Assembly: GCF_036639235.1 (NCBI RefSeq)
Contig: NZ_JAVWJB010000007.1
Coordinates: 15,853 to 79,852 of the forward strand
DNA: 64,000 nucleotides
Source: Clostridium_AB sp036639235
Lineage (GTDB): Bacteria; Bacillota; Clostridia; Clostridiales; Caloramatoraceae
Direction of reading: 5' to 3'
Shown: positions 6,820 through 13,947 of the stretch, piece by piece
How the letters are laid out: every line of letters begins with the position of its first letter
Numbering within the stretch: position 1 is the stretch's first letter
Position numbers and translations under genes: made by a program
The notes under the pieces: generated by a model
What the model saw: the letters and a program-made list of their open reading frames with translations, nothing else
What the model was told of the DNA's origin: nothing
Databases searched by the model: none

Positions 6820-7659
6820 TTATCTCCTTAAATTAAGTTTTTTAAAGTCTACTAAGGAAATTCCTTTAGTACCTATAATAAACTGTCCCTTATCGTCTGT
6901 TGATTCGTGACAGTCACTTCCACCTGTTACTACTAAATTATTCTTAATTGCTATGTTAAGTAGTATGCCCTCTTGAACTTTACTGTGAAGAGTATGATAA
7001 ACCTCGATGCCTTCAATTCCCCATGAAATCATATCTTTGATCATTGTAGTAACTGATTCATTAGATAATCCTGTTTTACATACATAAGGGTGTGCAAGTA
7101 TTGGAATTCCACCTGATTTTTTAATAAGCTCAATACCATCCTTTGGATGAAGTTTGAATCTATCAATACAAGCTGGTTTACCATTACCAAGTAACTTTTC
7201 AAATACAGCATATGTATCTTTAAAGTAACCCTTTTTAACTAAACATCTTGCAATATGTGGTCTTCCAAATGAAGCATTTTCTTTAACCTCTTCCATAACA
7301 TCTTCAATAGATATATTATAGTTCATTTCATTAAGGCGGTGAACCATTTTCTCTCCTCTGGTTAGACGAAATAGCTTAATTTCATCTAATGTTTTGTTAA
7401 GTTCTATATTATCATAGTCTAGAAAATACCCTAAAATATGAATCTCGGCTTTATTATAAATAGTACTTAACTCAATTCCTGGAATAATATTCAGTTCATT
7501 TTCCTTTGAGAAAGCAGGATCTTTAAAAGCTGCAACTGTGTCATGATCAGTTATTGCAATTCCTGTAAGATTATTAAGTTTTGCTATATTAATTATTTCA
7601 CCAACACTTAAAACACCGTCTGAATAAGTAGAGTGAATGTGTAAATCATAATTTGGCAT
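6820..7659 (-). CDS. PHP-domain metal-dependent phosphoesterase
   Basis: A 279-residue PHP phosphoesterase resembling the YciV/RNase AM type that hydrolyses 3',5'-nucleoside bisphosphates and short RNA 5' ends. Metal ligands appear in order: His7 and His9 in DLHIHSTYSDG, TDHDT, PGIELS, RPHIAR, AHPYV and GGSDCHE near the C-terminus. The ATG at 7659 follows GAGGGTG. It leads the operon with the PadR gene and aminotransferase. The link to the aminotransferase may be historical and not functional. Substrate assignment is by family resemblance only. Confidence 0.85.
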   Translation of the reverse strand: MPNYDLHIHSTYSDGVLSVGEIINIAKLNNLTGIAITDHDTVAAFKDPAFSKENELNIIPGIELSTIYNKAEIHILGYFLDYDNIELNKTLDEIKLFRLTRGEKMVHRLNEMNYNISIEDVMEEVKENASFGRPHIARCLVKKGYFKDTYAVFEKLLGNGKPACIDRFKLHPKDGIELIKKSGGIPILAHPYVCKTGLSNESVTTMIKDMISWGIEGIEVYHTLHSKVQEGILLNIAIKNNLVVTGGSDCHESTDDKGQFIIGTKGISLVDFKKLNLRR

Positions 7660-7690
7660 ATTATCACCCTCTTTATATATTTAAAACACA

Positions 7691-7708
7691 TAGTATAATC
7701 ATATACTA
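7691..7708. promoter_or_regulatory. dyad upstream of PHP-PadR operon, candidate PadR operator
   Basis: Perfect inverted repeat: TAGTATA, four-base centre ATCA, TATACTA, starting 32 bases upstream of the PHP start codon. The size and position fit an autoregulatory PadR operator, which is inference. Confidence 0.45.
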
Positions 7709-7790
7709 ATTTTAAGTGCTAACATTCCCACTATATTCTATTTTCATCCATGAATCCTAGTATGTCAATATGAACTTTTATTTTTTATTA

Positions 7791-7820
7791 AAAAAGAGAA
7801 GGATAAACCTTCTCTTTTTA
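7791..7820 (-). terminator. spoVS terminator
   Basis: AAAAAGAGAAGG pairs perfectly with CCTTCTCTTTTT around a five-base loop, with T runs on both strands, right after the spoVS stop. Confidence 0.85.
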
Positions 7821-7823
7821 AAA

Positions 7824-8084
7824 CTATCTCTCTGCAACAATAAACTTGATACCAGTTTTTTGTTCATTATCAATTATTATTTCAGTAAATGCAGGAATAC
7901 ATACTAAGTTACTTCCCGTAGGTGCTAAAAACCCCCTAGCAATTGCAATAGCCTTAACTGCTTGATTAATAGCAGCAGCTCCTATTGCCTGTACTTCAGC
8001 GCTGCCTTGTTCACGTATTGAGGCTGCTAATGCTCCTGCGACTGAGTTTGGATTTGACTTTGATGATACCTTTAAAATTTCCAT
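7824..8084 (-). CDS. spoVS: stage V sporulation protein S
   Basis: SpoVS is an Alba-like small protein needed for progression of sporulation and coat assembly in Bacillus. The 86 residues match the family end to end, with SSKSNPNSVAGALAASIRE at the N-terminus and the basic-hydrophobic block AAAINQAVKAIAIARGF. The ATG follows AGGAGGT. It is monocistronic, lying between a sigma-H type promoter (8128-8155) and a strong terminator. Its place beside rny is common in clostridia (recollection). Strong evidence that the organism is a spore former. Confidence 0.96.
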   Translation of the reverse strand: MEILKVSSKSNPNSVAGALAASIREQGSAEVQAIGAAAINQAVKAIAIARGFLAPTGSNLVCIPAFTEIIIDNEQKTGIKFIVAER

Positions 8085-8127
8085 GTATATTACCTCCTAG
8101 TTTATAAAAATACTGCCACCTAGAAGA

Positions 8128-8155
8128 TATTCGACATAATATAACTTTTTCCTTC
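8128..8155 (-). promoter_or_regulatory. sigma-H type promoter of spoVS, with overlapping Spo0A box
   Basis: The minus strand has GAAGGAAAA (fits the -35 RNAGGAWWW), an 11-base spacer and GTCGAATA (fits the -10 RNNGAAWW). TGTCGAA at the -10 also fits the Spo0A box. The leader to the spoVS ATG is about 35-40 bases. B. subtilis spoVS is known to be sigma-H dependent. Confidence 0.75.
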
Positions 8156-8210
8156 TTTTTATTATAAAAAATGGCAAATATAAAAACGGGACATAAGTCC
8201 CGTTTGTTAT

Positions 8211-9752
8211 CTATTTTGCGTATTCAATTGCCCTAACTTCTCTAATTAGGTTAACCTTGATTTGTCCTGGATATTCAAGTTCACTTTCGATTCTCTTTAC
8301 AATATCTCTTGCCATTTGCATAGTTTCAAGATCAGTTATCTGTTCTGGCTTAACCATTATTCTAACTTCACGTCCTGCTTGTATAGCATAAGACTTTTCA
8401 ACACCGTCAAATGAATCGGCAATTTCTTCAAGCTTTTGTAATCTCTTTATATATGCTTCAAGAGTTTCTCTTCTCGCACCAGGTCTAGCTGCGGAAATAG
8501 CGTCAGCTGCTTGAACTAGAACAGCTTCGATTGTTTGAGGTTCAACATCAGCATGATGTGCAGCAATTGCATGAACTATTGTAGATGACTCACCAAACTT
8601 CTTAGCAAGATCACTTCCAATAAGTGCGTGTGGTCCTTCCACCTCATGATCAACAGCTTTACCAATATCATGTAATAATCCAGCTCTTTTAGCTAGAGTA
8701 ACGTCAGCTCCAATTTCAGCTGCCATAAGACCTGCTAAATTAGATACTTCGATTGAGTGCTTAAGAACATTTTGTCCGTAACTTGTTCTATACTTAAGTC
8801 TTCCAAGTAGTCTTATAAGTTCTGAATGAAGTCCGTGAACACCAGTTTCAAAGGTTGCTTGTTCACCTTGTTCTCTGATTTCGTTTTCTACTTCTTTTCT
8901 TGCCTTTTCAACCATTTCTTCAATTCTAGCAGGATGTATTCTTCCATCAGTGATAAGCTTTTCTAGAGCAATTCTAGCCACTTCTCTTCTAATAGGATCG
9001 AATCCTGATAGAATTACTGCTTCAGGAGTATCATCTATAATAAGATCTATTCCTGTTAAAGTCTCAAGTGTACGAATATTTCTTCCTTCACGACCAATGA
9101 TTCTTCCCTTCATCTCGTCGTTTGGAAGTGCTACTACAGATACTGTAGTTTCAGCTACGTGATCAGCAGCACATCTTTGAATAGCACAAGTAATAACTTC
9201 ACGTGCCTTCTTATCTGCTTCCTCACGGGCCTTTGATTCAATATCTTTAATCATAATAGCTACTTCGTGTCTTACTTCTTTCTCAACGTTACTTAAAAGT
9301 ATTTGTTTTGCCTCATCAACAGTTAATCCAGCAAGTTTCTCTAGTTCTTCTACTTGCTTTTTGTATACACCATTAACTTCTTCTTGAAGCTTCTGTACAT
9401 CTAACTGTTTCTTTGATAAATTTTCTTCTCTTTGTTCTAGTGATTCAACTTTCTTATCAAGAGTTTCCTCACGTTGAATTAATCTTCGTTCCATTCTTTG
9501 AAGTTCGTTTCTTCTTTCACGAACTTCTTTTTCGTATTCGACTCTAAGTTTATGAACTTCTTCCTTGGCTTCAATTATAGCTTCCTTCTTTTTAGAATCA
9601 GCTTCTTTCTCAGCATCAGTAACCATTCTCTTTGCAGTTGCTTCTGCATTGTTAAGCTTACCTTCAGCGATATTCTTTCTGATTATGTATCCAATAATAA
9701 GGCCTATAATAACTCCACCAGATATCATTAACCAAGTTGCTGCATTAGGAAT
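8211..9752 (-). CDS. rny: ribonuclease Y
   Basis: Membrane-anchored endoribonuclease that starts mRNA decay. Order: N-terminal membrane helix (WLMISGGVIIGLIIGY), a long coiled coil to about residue 200, a KH domain (GRIIGREGRNIRTLE) and an HD metal hydrolase domain with LLHDIGKA. The frame is open to an ATG at 9824, but that has no ribosome site and adds 24 atypical residues. AAGGGAGG at 9768-9761 is eight bases before an ATT codon at 9752, giving about 513 residues, the usual RNase Y length. I therefore place the start at this ATT (as N-formyl-Met). The next in-frame ATG, 9728, is too far from the ribosome site. The family call is certain; the start is not. Confidence 0.93.
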   Translation of the reverse strand: MPNAATWLMISGGVIIGLIIGYIIRKNIAEGKLNNAEATAKRMVTDAEKEADSKKKEAIIEAKEEVHKLRVEYEKEVRERRNELQRMERRLIQREETLDKKVESLEQREENLSKKQLDVQKLQEEVNGVYKKQVEELEKLAGLTVDEAKQILLSNVEKEVRHEVAIMIKDIESKAREEADKKAREVITCAIQRCAADHVAETTVSVVALPNDEMKGRIIGREGRNIRTLETLTGIDLIIDDTPEAVILSGFDPIRREVARIALEKLITDGRIHPARIEEMVEKARKEVENEIREQGEQATFETGVHGLHSELIRLLGRLKYRTSYGQNVLKHSIEVSNLAGLMAAEIGADVTLAKRAGLLHDIGKAVDHEVEGPHALIGSDLAKKFGESSTIVHAIAAHHADVEPQTIEAVLVQAADAISAARPGARRETLEAYIKRLQKLEEIADSFDGVEKSYAIQAGREVRIMVKPEQITDLETMQMARDIVKRIESELEYPGQIKVNLIREVRAIEYAK

Positions 9753-9866
9753 AAAAAACACCTCCCTTAATTGAGCAGAAAATACCTGGGCTCTAGAAAC
9801 TCGTCTCTTATTCTTTAGAAGCATAAAATAATGAATTTAATCATAATTAAACCATTATTTGTATTT

Positions 9867-9895
9867 ATTTTATTATAGTTTTAATCTTATGTCAA
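9867..9895 (-). promoter_or_regulatory. rny promoter
   Basis: Minus-strand TTGACA (9895-9890), 17-base spacer, TAAAAT (9872-9867). It predicts a leader of roughly 100 bases to the ATT start. A TATAAT overlapping the spacer is too close to the -35. Confidence 0.65.
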
Positions 9896-10065
9896 GTTTA
9901 CAAATATTCTATTAACTAATTCAAAATCTTTAAAAGCCTAGATATATCAATTGATTTAAAATTTGTAAGAATTTTCTTTTTATTGTTATTTTCTATTTTA
10001 AAATAAAGAATATGTATGTAGTTAATAGTGAAACTTTATTCAGTATTAAACTAATTTTTACATTT

Positions 10066-10665
10066 CTAAATGTTTTTAATTAGATTTAGAATAATAGAAC
10101 TTGAAAATCCCCTTGAACACAAATATCTATATATTTTTTCCTTTTTCTTCGGATCATTTTCTAGGGTCTTAAGTTTTTTTTCTAATAGAGACTTAGCTGA
10201 ATTATATTCTATCTCTTCATCAAAGTCTAAGTTATCAATAATGTTTTTTGAAATACCTTTTTGTTTAAGTGAATATATAATCTTATTCTTCCCTTGTTTT
10301 TTATATTTTTCAAGATATGTAGTTTGATTTTTTGCATATTTTTCGTCATTAATAAAGTTATAGTTATGAAGTTTTTCAATAACATATTCAATAACATCAT
10401 CACTATACCCTTTTTTAGAAAGCTTATTTTTTACTTCTTTAGAAGTAACATCTCGATAGCTAACTATATCAAGTGCCTTATTGTAGGCTTCAATCTTAGA
10501 TTCTTCCGTAATTATACTAAATAGCTCAGATGGATTAATATCCATCTCTGCTTTAAGCTTATTCTTTACAATTATATCAATTGAAACCTTTAATTTATTT
10601 CCATCTTCCATTTCAAGTATATATTTGTCGGTCCACTTATCCTTATTAATAGATAATATAATCAT
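10066..10665 (-). CDS. recX: RecX regulatory protein
   Basis: RecX binds RecA filaments and limits recombinase and coprotease activity. The 199-residue protein is built of three-helix repeats, visible as ALDIVSYRDVTSKEVKNKL, KKGYSDDVIEYVIEKL and the LKQKGISKNIID segment, with a variable beta-rich N-terminus as in Gram-positive RecX. It follows recA by 54 bases with a hairpin between, so most recA transcripts probably stop first and RecX is made from read-through, as in E. coli. No separate promoter is evident. Below it lie about 170 bases before the rny promoter with nothing recognisable. Confidence 0.88.
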   Translation of the reverse strand: MIILSINKDKWTDKYILEMEDGNKLKVSIDIIVKNKLKAEMDINPSELFSIITEESKIEAYNKALDIVSYRDVTSKEVKNKLSKKGYSDDVIEYVIEKLHNYNFINDEKYAKNQTTYLEKYKKQGKNKIIYSLKQKGISKNIIDNLDFDEEIEYNSAKSLLEKKLKTLENDPKKKEKIYRYLCSRGFSSSIILNLIKNI

Positions 10666-10683
10666 AATTACTCCTTAAAACAA

Positions 10684-10712
10684 AATTAAGCATTCAAAAT
10701 GAATGCTTAATT
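10684..10712 (-). terminator. hairpin between recA and recX
   Basis: AATTAAGCATTC pairs with GAATGCTTAATT around five bases, followed on the minus strand by TTGTTTT. It probably attenuates recX. Confidence 0.7.
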
Positions 10713-10719
10713 AAAAATA

Positions 10720-11760
10720 TTACTTAGTTTCTGATTTAACATCTATTGTAGCTGCTACCTGTTGATCTGAAACTGGTAGGTTATGCTTTTGTCTAATCTT
10801 AGTATCTATTTCAATTGCAATAGCTGGATTTTCCTTAAGGAATACCTTAGCATTTTCTCTACCTTGACCAATCTTCTGGTCATTATATGAGAACCATGCA
10901 CCGCTTTTTTGAATTATTTCATTAGCTACACCAGCATCAAGAATTCCACCTACTCTTGAAATACCTTCACCATACATAATATCAAATTCTGCTATTTTAA
11001 ATGGAGGTGCTACCTTGTTTTTAACTATCTTAACTCTTGTTCTATTACCAACAATTTCGTCACTTTGCTTAATAGAATCAATTCTTCTAACATCAAGTCT
11101 TACTGATGAGTAGAACTTAAGCGCACGTCCTCCAGTAGTAGTTTCAGGGTTACCAAACATAACTCCAACCTTCTCACGAAGCTGATTAATAAATATAGCA
11201 ACACAGTTTGACTTATTAATAGCACCAGCAAGCTTTCTAAGAGCTTGTGACATAAGTCTAGCTTGAAGACCAATGTGTGAGTCACCCATCTCTCCTTCAA
11301 TTTCAGCTTTAGGAACAAGTGCTGCAACTGAGTCAACAACAATAACATCAACTGCTCCACTTCTAACAAGTGCTTCAGCAATCTCTAGAGCTTGCTCTCC
11401 AGTATCTGGCTGTGAGACTATAAGATCCTCAGTATTAACTCCAAGGTTTCTTGCATATTGTGGGTCTAGAGCGTGTTCTGCGTCAACAAAGGCTGCTGTT
11501 CCACCGTTCTTCTGTGACTCAGCTATAATATGTAGGGCCACAGTTGTCTTACCTGAACTTTCAGGTCCGTATATCTCAACGATTCTTCCCTTAGGTACTC
11601 CCCCTATTCCAAGAGCAATATCAAGGTCTAAAGATCCTGTAGAAATAGATTCAAGATTTAGTTTTGAATCCTGTCCAAGTTTCATAATAGAACCTTTACC
11701 GAATTGTTTCTCTATCTGTCCAAGGGCAAGTTCAAGTGCTTTTTGTTTTTCTACGTTCAT
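10720..11760 (-). CDS. recA: recombinase RecA
   Basis: DNA strand-exchange ATPase and coprotease for LexA. The 346 residues are of normal length. Walker A GPESSGKT is at 65-72; FVDAEHALDP, VDVIVVDSVAAL and FINQLREKVGVMFG mark Walker B, loop and interface regions. The start ATG follows GGAAGGA. Expression should be SOS-controlled: upstream is a full consensus sigma-A promoter with a perfect LexA box between it and the gene. recX follows. Together with lexA at the left edge, this window contains both halves of the SOS switch. Confidence 0.98.
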   Translation of the reverse strand: MNVEKQKALELALGQIEKQFGKGSIMKLGQDSKLNLESISTGSLDLDIALGIGGVPKGRIVEIYGPESSGKTTVALHIIAESQKNGGTAAFVDAEHALDPQYARNLGVNTEDLIVSQPDTGEQALEIAEALVRSGAVDVIVVDSVAALVPKAEIEGEMGDSHIGLQARLMSQALRKLAGAINKSNCVAIFINQLREKVGVMFGNPETTTGGRALKFYSSVRLDVRRIDSIKQSDEIVGNRTRVKIVKNKVAPPFKIAEFDIMYGEGISRVGGILDAGVANEIIQKSGAWFSYNDQKIGQGRENAKVFLKENPAIAIEIDTKIRQKHNLPVSDQQVAATIDVKSETK

Positions 11761-11783
11761 CTAATCAATCCTTCCTATCAACC

Positions 11784-11795
11784 GAACACTAGTTC
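11784..11795. promoter_or_regulatory. LexA (SOS) box of recA
   Basis: Perfect GAAC-ACTA-GTTC, placed 9 bases downstream of the recA -10, where bound LexA would block initiation. Confidence 0.9.
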
Positions 11796-11804
11796 TTTTT
11801 TTAT

Positions 11805-11833
11805 ATTATAATATGTATTACTAGAACTGTCAA
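11805..11833 (-). promoter_or_regulatory. recA promoter (full consensus)
   Basis: TTGACA (11833-11828), 17-base spacer, TATAAT (11810-11805): both hexamers perfect, suiting a strong promoter held in check by LexA. Confidence 0.92.
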
Positions 11834-11896
11834 AGACTATTTTTAAAATTTTACCAATCTATTTAAAATCATAGCCATATTAAATTTATTTATACA

Positions 11897-11928
11897 TTAC
11901 CCCCTATTTTTATATAAAATAGGGGGTA
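11897..11928 (-). terminator. hairpin downstream of pgsA
   Basis: Strong stem TTACCCCCTATTTT with AAAATAGGGGGTAA. The T run after it on the minus strand is poor, so it may act as a 3' stabiliser or a weak terminator before the recA promoter. Confidence 0.6.
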
Positions 11929-11932
11929 ACGG

Positions 11933-12451
11933 TTAACTTTTAGTATTTAGTACTTGCTTATTTTTAATGATATAGTCTACACCAGAAATAACGGTAGTTA
12001 TTAATGCTATTACAACTAATACATTGTAATAAGGCATATTAACTAGTGAAGCTACCACCGCTACCATTTGGGTAACTGTTTTAAATTTTCCCCATTTGCT
12101 AGCTGCAATAACTATACCGTCACTTGCAGCAACAGCACGAAGCCCTGTTATAATAAGTTCTCTTGCTATAATAACCATAACAATCCAACCATCAACCCTA
12201 TTAAGCTCTACTAGTGATATTAGGGCTGCTATAACCATTAACTTGTCTGCTAGTGGGTCTAAAAACTTTCCGAACTTAGTAACCTGATTTCTACTTCTTG
12301 CTATATATCCATCGAGCCAATCCGTAAACGCTGCGAATATAAATATAGATGTAGCAACTAAAGTATGGTATTTAAAGTTACAGTAAATTAAAACTAAGAA
12401 TAATGGTATTAATATTATTCTAAAAGTTGTAATTTTATTTGCTAGATTCAT
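11933..12451 (-). CDS. pgsA: CDP-diacylglycerol--glycerol-3-phosphate 3-phosphatidyltransferase
   Basis: Makes phosphatidylglycerophosphate, the committed step to phosphatidylglycerol, in the membrane. The CDP-alcohol phosphotransferase motif is complete: Asp44, Asp47-Gly48, Ala51-Arg52, Gly61, Asp65 and Asp69 in the segment DWLDGYIARS to FLDPLADK. Several hydrophobic helices follow. I choose the ATG at 12451 (172 residues): AGGAG is nine bases upstream, whereas the ATG at 12460 abuts that site. The start lies inside the end of rimO, so the two are translationally coupled. A strong hairpin follows the gene. Confidence 0.95.
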   Translation of the reverse strand: MNLANKITTFRIILIPLFLVLIYCNFKYHTLVATSIFIFAAFTDWLDGYIARSRNQVTKFGKFLDPLADKLMVIAALISLVELNRVDGWIVMVIIARELIITGLRAVAASDGIVIAASKWGKFKTVTQMVAVVASLVNMPYYNVLVVIALITTVISGVDYIIKNKQVLNTKS

Positions 12452-13775
12452 TATCAACATCTCCTATTAAATCATAAGTATATGCTTTTTCTATTTTTAC
12501 ACTTACAATATCTCCAGGATTAATTTCAATAGATGAATTTACATAAACATTTTGATCTATTGAAGGTGCATCCTGATATGTTCTACCATAATATTGATTA
12601 TTATCACTTTTTCCTTCAATTAATACCTTCATAACAGTTCCAACAAGCTTCTTGTTGTTTTCAAGAGAGTTAACTGATTGAAGTTGCATAAGTGTATTTT
12701 TACGCTTTTCTTTAGTTTCTTCATCAAGTTGATTATCAAGTGTAGCTGCATGTGTTCCATCTTCAGGTGAATAAGTAAATATACCTACTCTATCTAAAAG
12801 ATTCATCTTAATAAGCTCCTTAAGCTCTTCAAAATCTTCTTGAGTTTCCCCAGGGAACCCAACTATTAATGATGTTCTAACCACAGCATCTGGCATCTTG
12901 GTTTTTATTTTGTTAAGAAGAGTTAATATCTCGTTCTTAGAGGTAGTTCTTCTCATTCCCTTTAGAACATTATCACTAATGTGCTGTATTGGAATATCAA
13001 AATATCTACAAACCTTTGAACTGTTTGCTATTGTATCTATAAGCTCATCAGTAACATCTTCAGGATAACTATATAGTATACGTACCCATTTAAGATCTTC
13101 TATTTTTTCAAGCTCTTTTAGAAGCTCTGGTAACTTTCTTTCTCCATAAATATCCTTACCATACTTTGTTGTATCTTGAGCAACTAATATGATTTCTTTT
13201 ACGCCCTGCTCTGTTAAATCACGAACTTCCTGAATAATACCATCCATTTGTCTACTTCTAAATCTTCCACGTAGTCTAGGTATTATGCAGTAACTACACT
13301 TATTATTACATCCCTCAGCTATCTTTACATATCCATAGTGTGAAGGAGTAGATAAAATTCTTTTCTCGTAGTCAAGATCATAATTAATGCTTCCTGTTGA
13401 AACAATTCCACTTTCCCCATTTAGAGTCTTGGTAACTATTTCAGCAATTTGACGATAAGTACCTGTTCCCACAATAGCGTCAATTTCAGGAATTTCACAC
13501 ATAAGATCATCTTTATATCTTTCCGCCATACATCCTGTAACTATTACAGATTTACAACGTCCTGAATCCTTATTTTCAGACATTTCAAGTATAGTATTTA
13601 TAGATTCCTCCTTAGCAGAATCTATAAACCCACAAGTATTAACAATTATTACATCTGCTGTTTTAGGGTCAGTTACTAACTTGTGTCCTTCTTTTGCTAA
13701 TATGGAAAGCATTATTTCTGCATCTACTCTATTCTTATCACAGCCTAATGAAACCATACCTATATTATAGCCCAT
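12435..13775 (-). CDS. rimO: ribosomal protein S12 methylthiotransferase RimO
   Basis: Radical-SAM enzyme that adds a methylthio group to an aspartate of ribosomal protein S12. In 446 residues: N-terminal UPF0004 domain with cluster cysteines Cys12, Cys48 and Cys82; radical-SAM cysteines Cys156, Cys160 and Cys163 in EGCNNKCSYC; C-terminal TRAM domain. RLRGRFRSR directly after the SAM cluster is typical of RimO and separates it from MiaB. Upstream of pgsA with a 17-base overlap, the arrangement seen in many clostridia (recollection). Confidence 0.93.
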   Translation of the reverse strand: MGYNIGMVSLGCDKNRVDAEIMLSILAKEGHKLVTDPKTADVIIVNTCGFIDSAKEESINTILEMSENKDSGRCKSVIVTGCMAERYKDDLMCEIPEIDAIVGTGTYRQIAEIVTKTLNGESGIVSTGSINYDLDYEKRILSTPSHYGYVKIAEGCNNKCSYCIIPRLRGRFRSRQMDGIIQEVRDLTEQGVKEIILVAQDTTKYGKDIYGERKLPELLKELEKIEDLKWVRILYSYPEDVTDELIDTIANSSKVCRYFDIPIQHISDNVLKGMRRTTSKNEILTLLNKIKTKMPDAVVRTSLIVGFPGETQEDFEELKELIKMNLLDRVGIFTYSPEDGTHAATLDNQLDEETKEKRKNTLMQLQSVNSLENNKKLVGTVMKVLIEGKSDNNQYYGRTYQDAPSIDQNVYVNSSIEINPGDIVSVKIEKAYTYDLIGDVDNESSK

Positions 13776-13947
13776 GTCAAATCCTCCTAATGCTTATTTC
13801 CTTGGAAATATTCTGTTTTTCCATAAGATAACAAGCTCTTTCTTCTTTTTGCTTAATATTTTAAATACTAACAGTATATGATATTATGCGACAGTACATC
13901 TTAATAAATAATATCAAATTTGCGATTTAACTACAACTATTAGAAGT

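Noticed and set aside
11273..11764. 163-codon open frame antisense to recA
   Set aside because: It shadows a highly conserved gene, has no ribosome site, and its Ser/Ala/Pro-rich translation is what recA codon bias produces in reverse.
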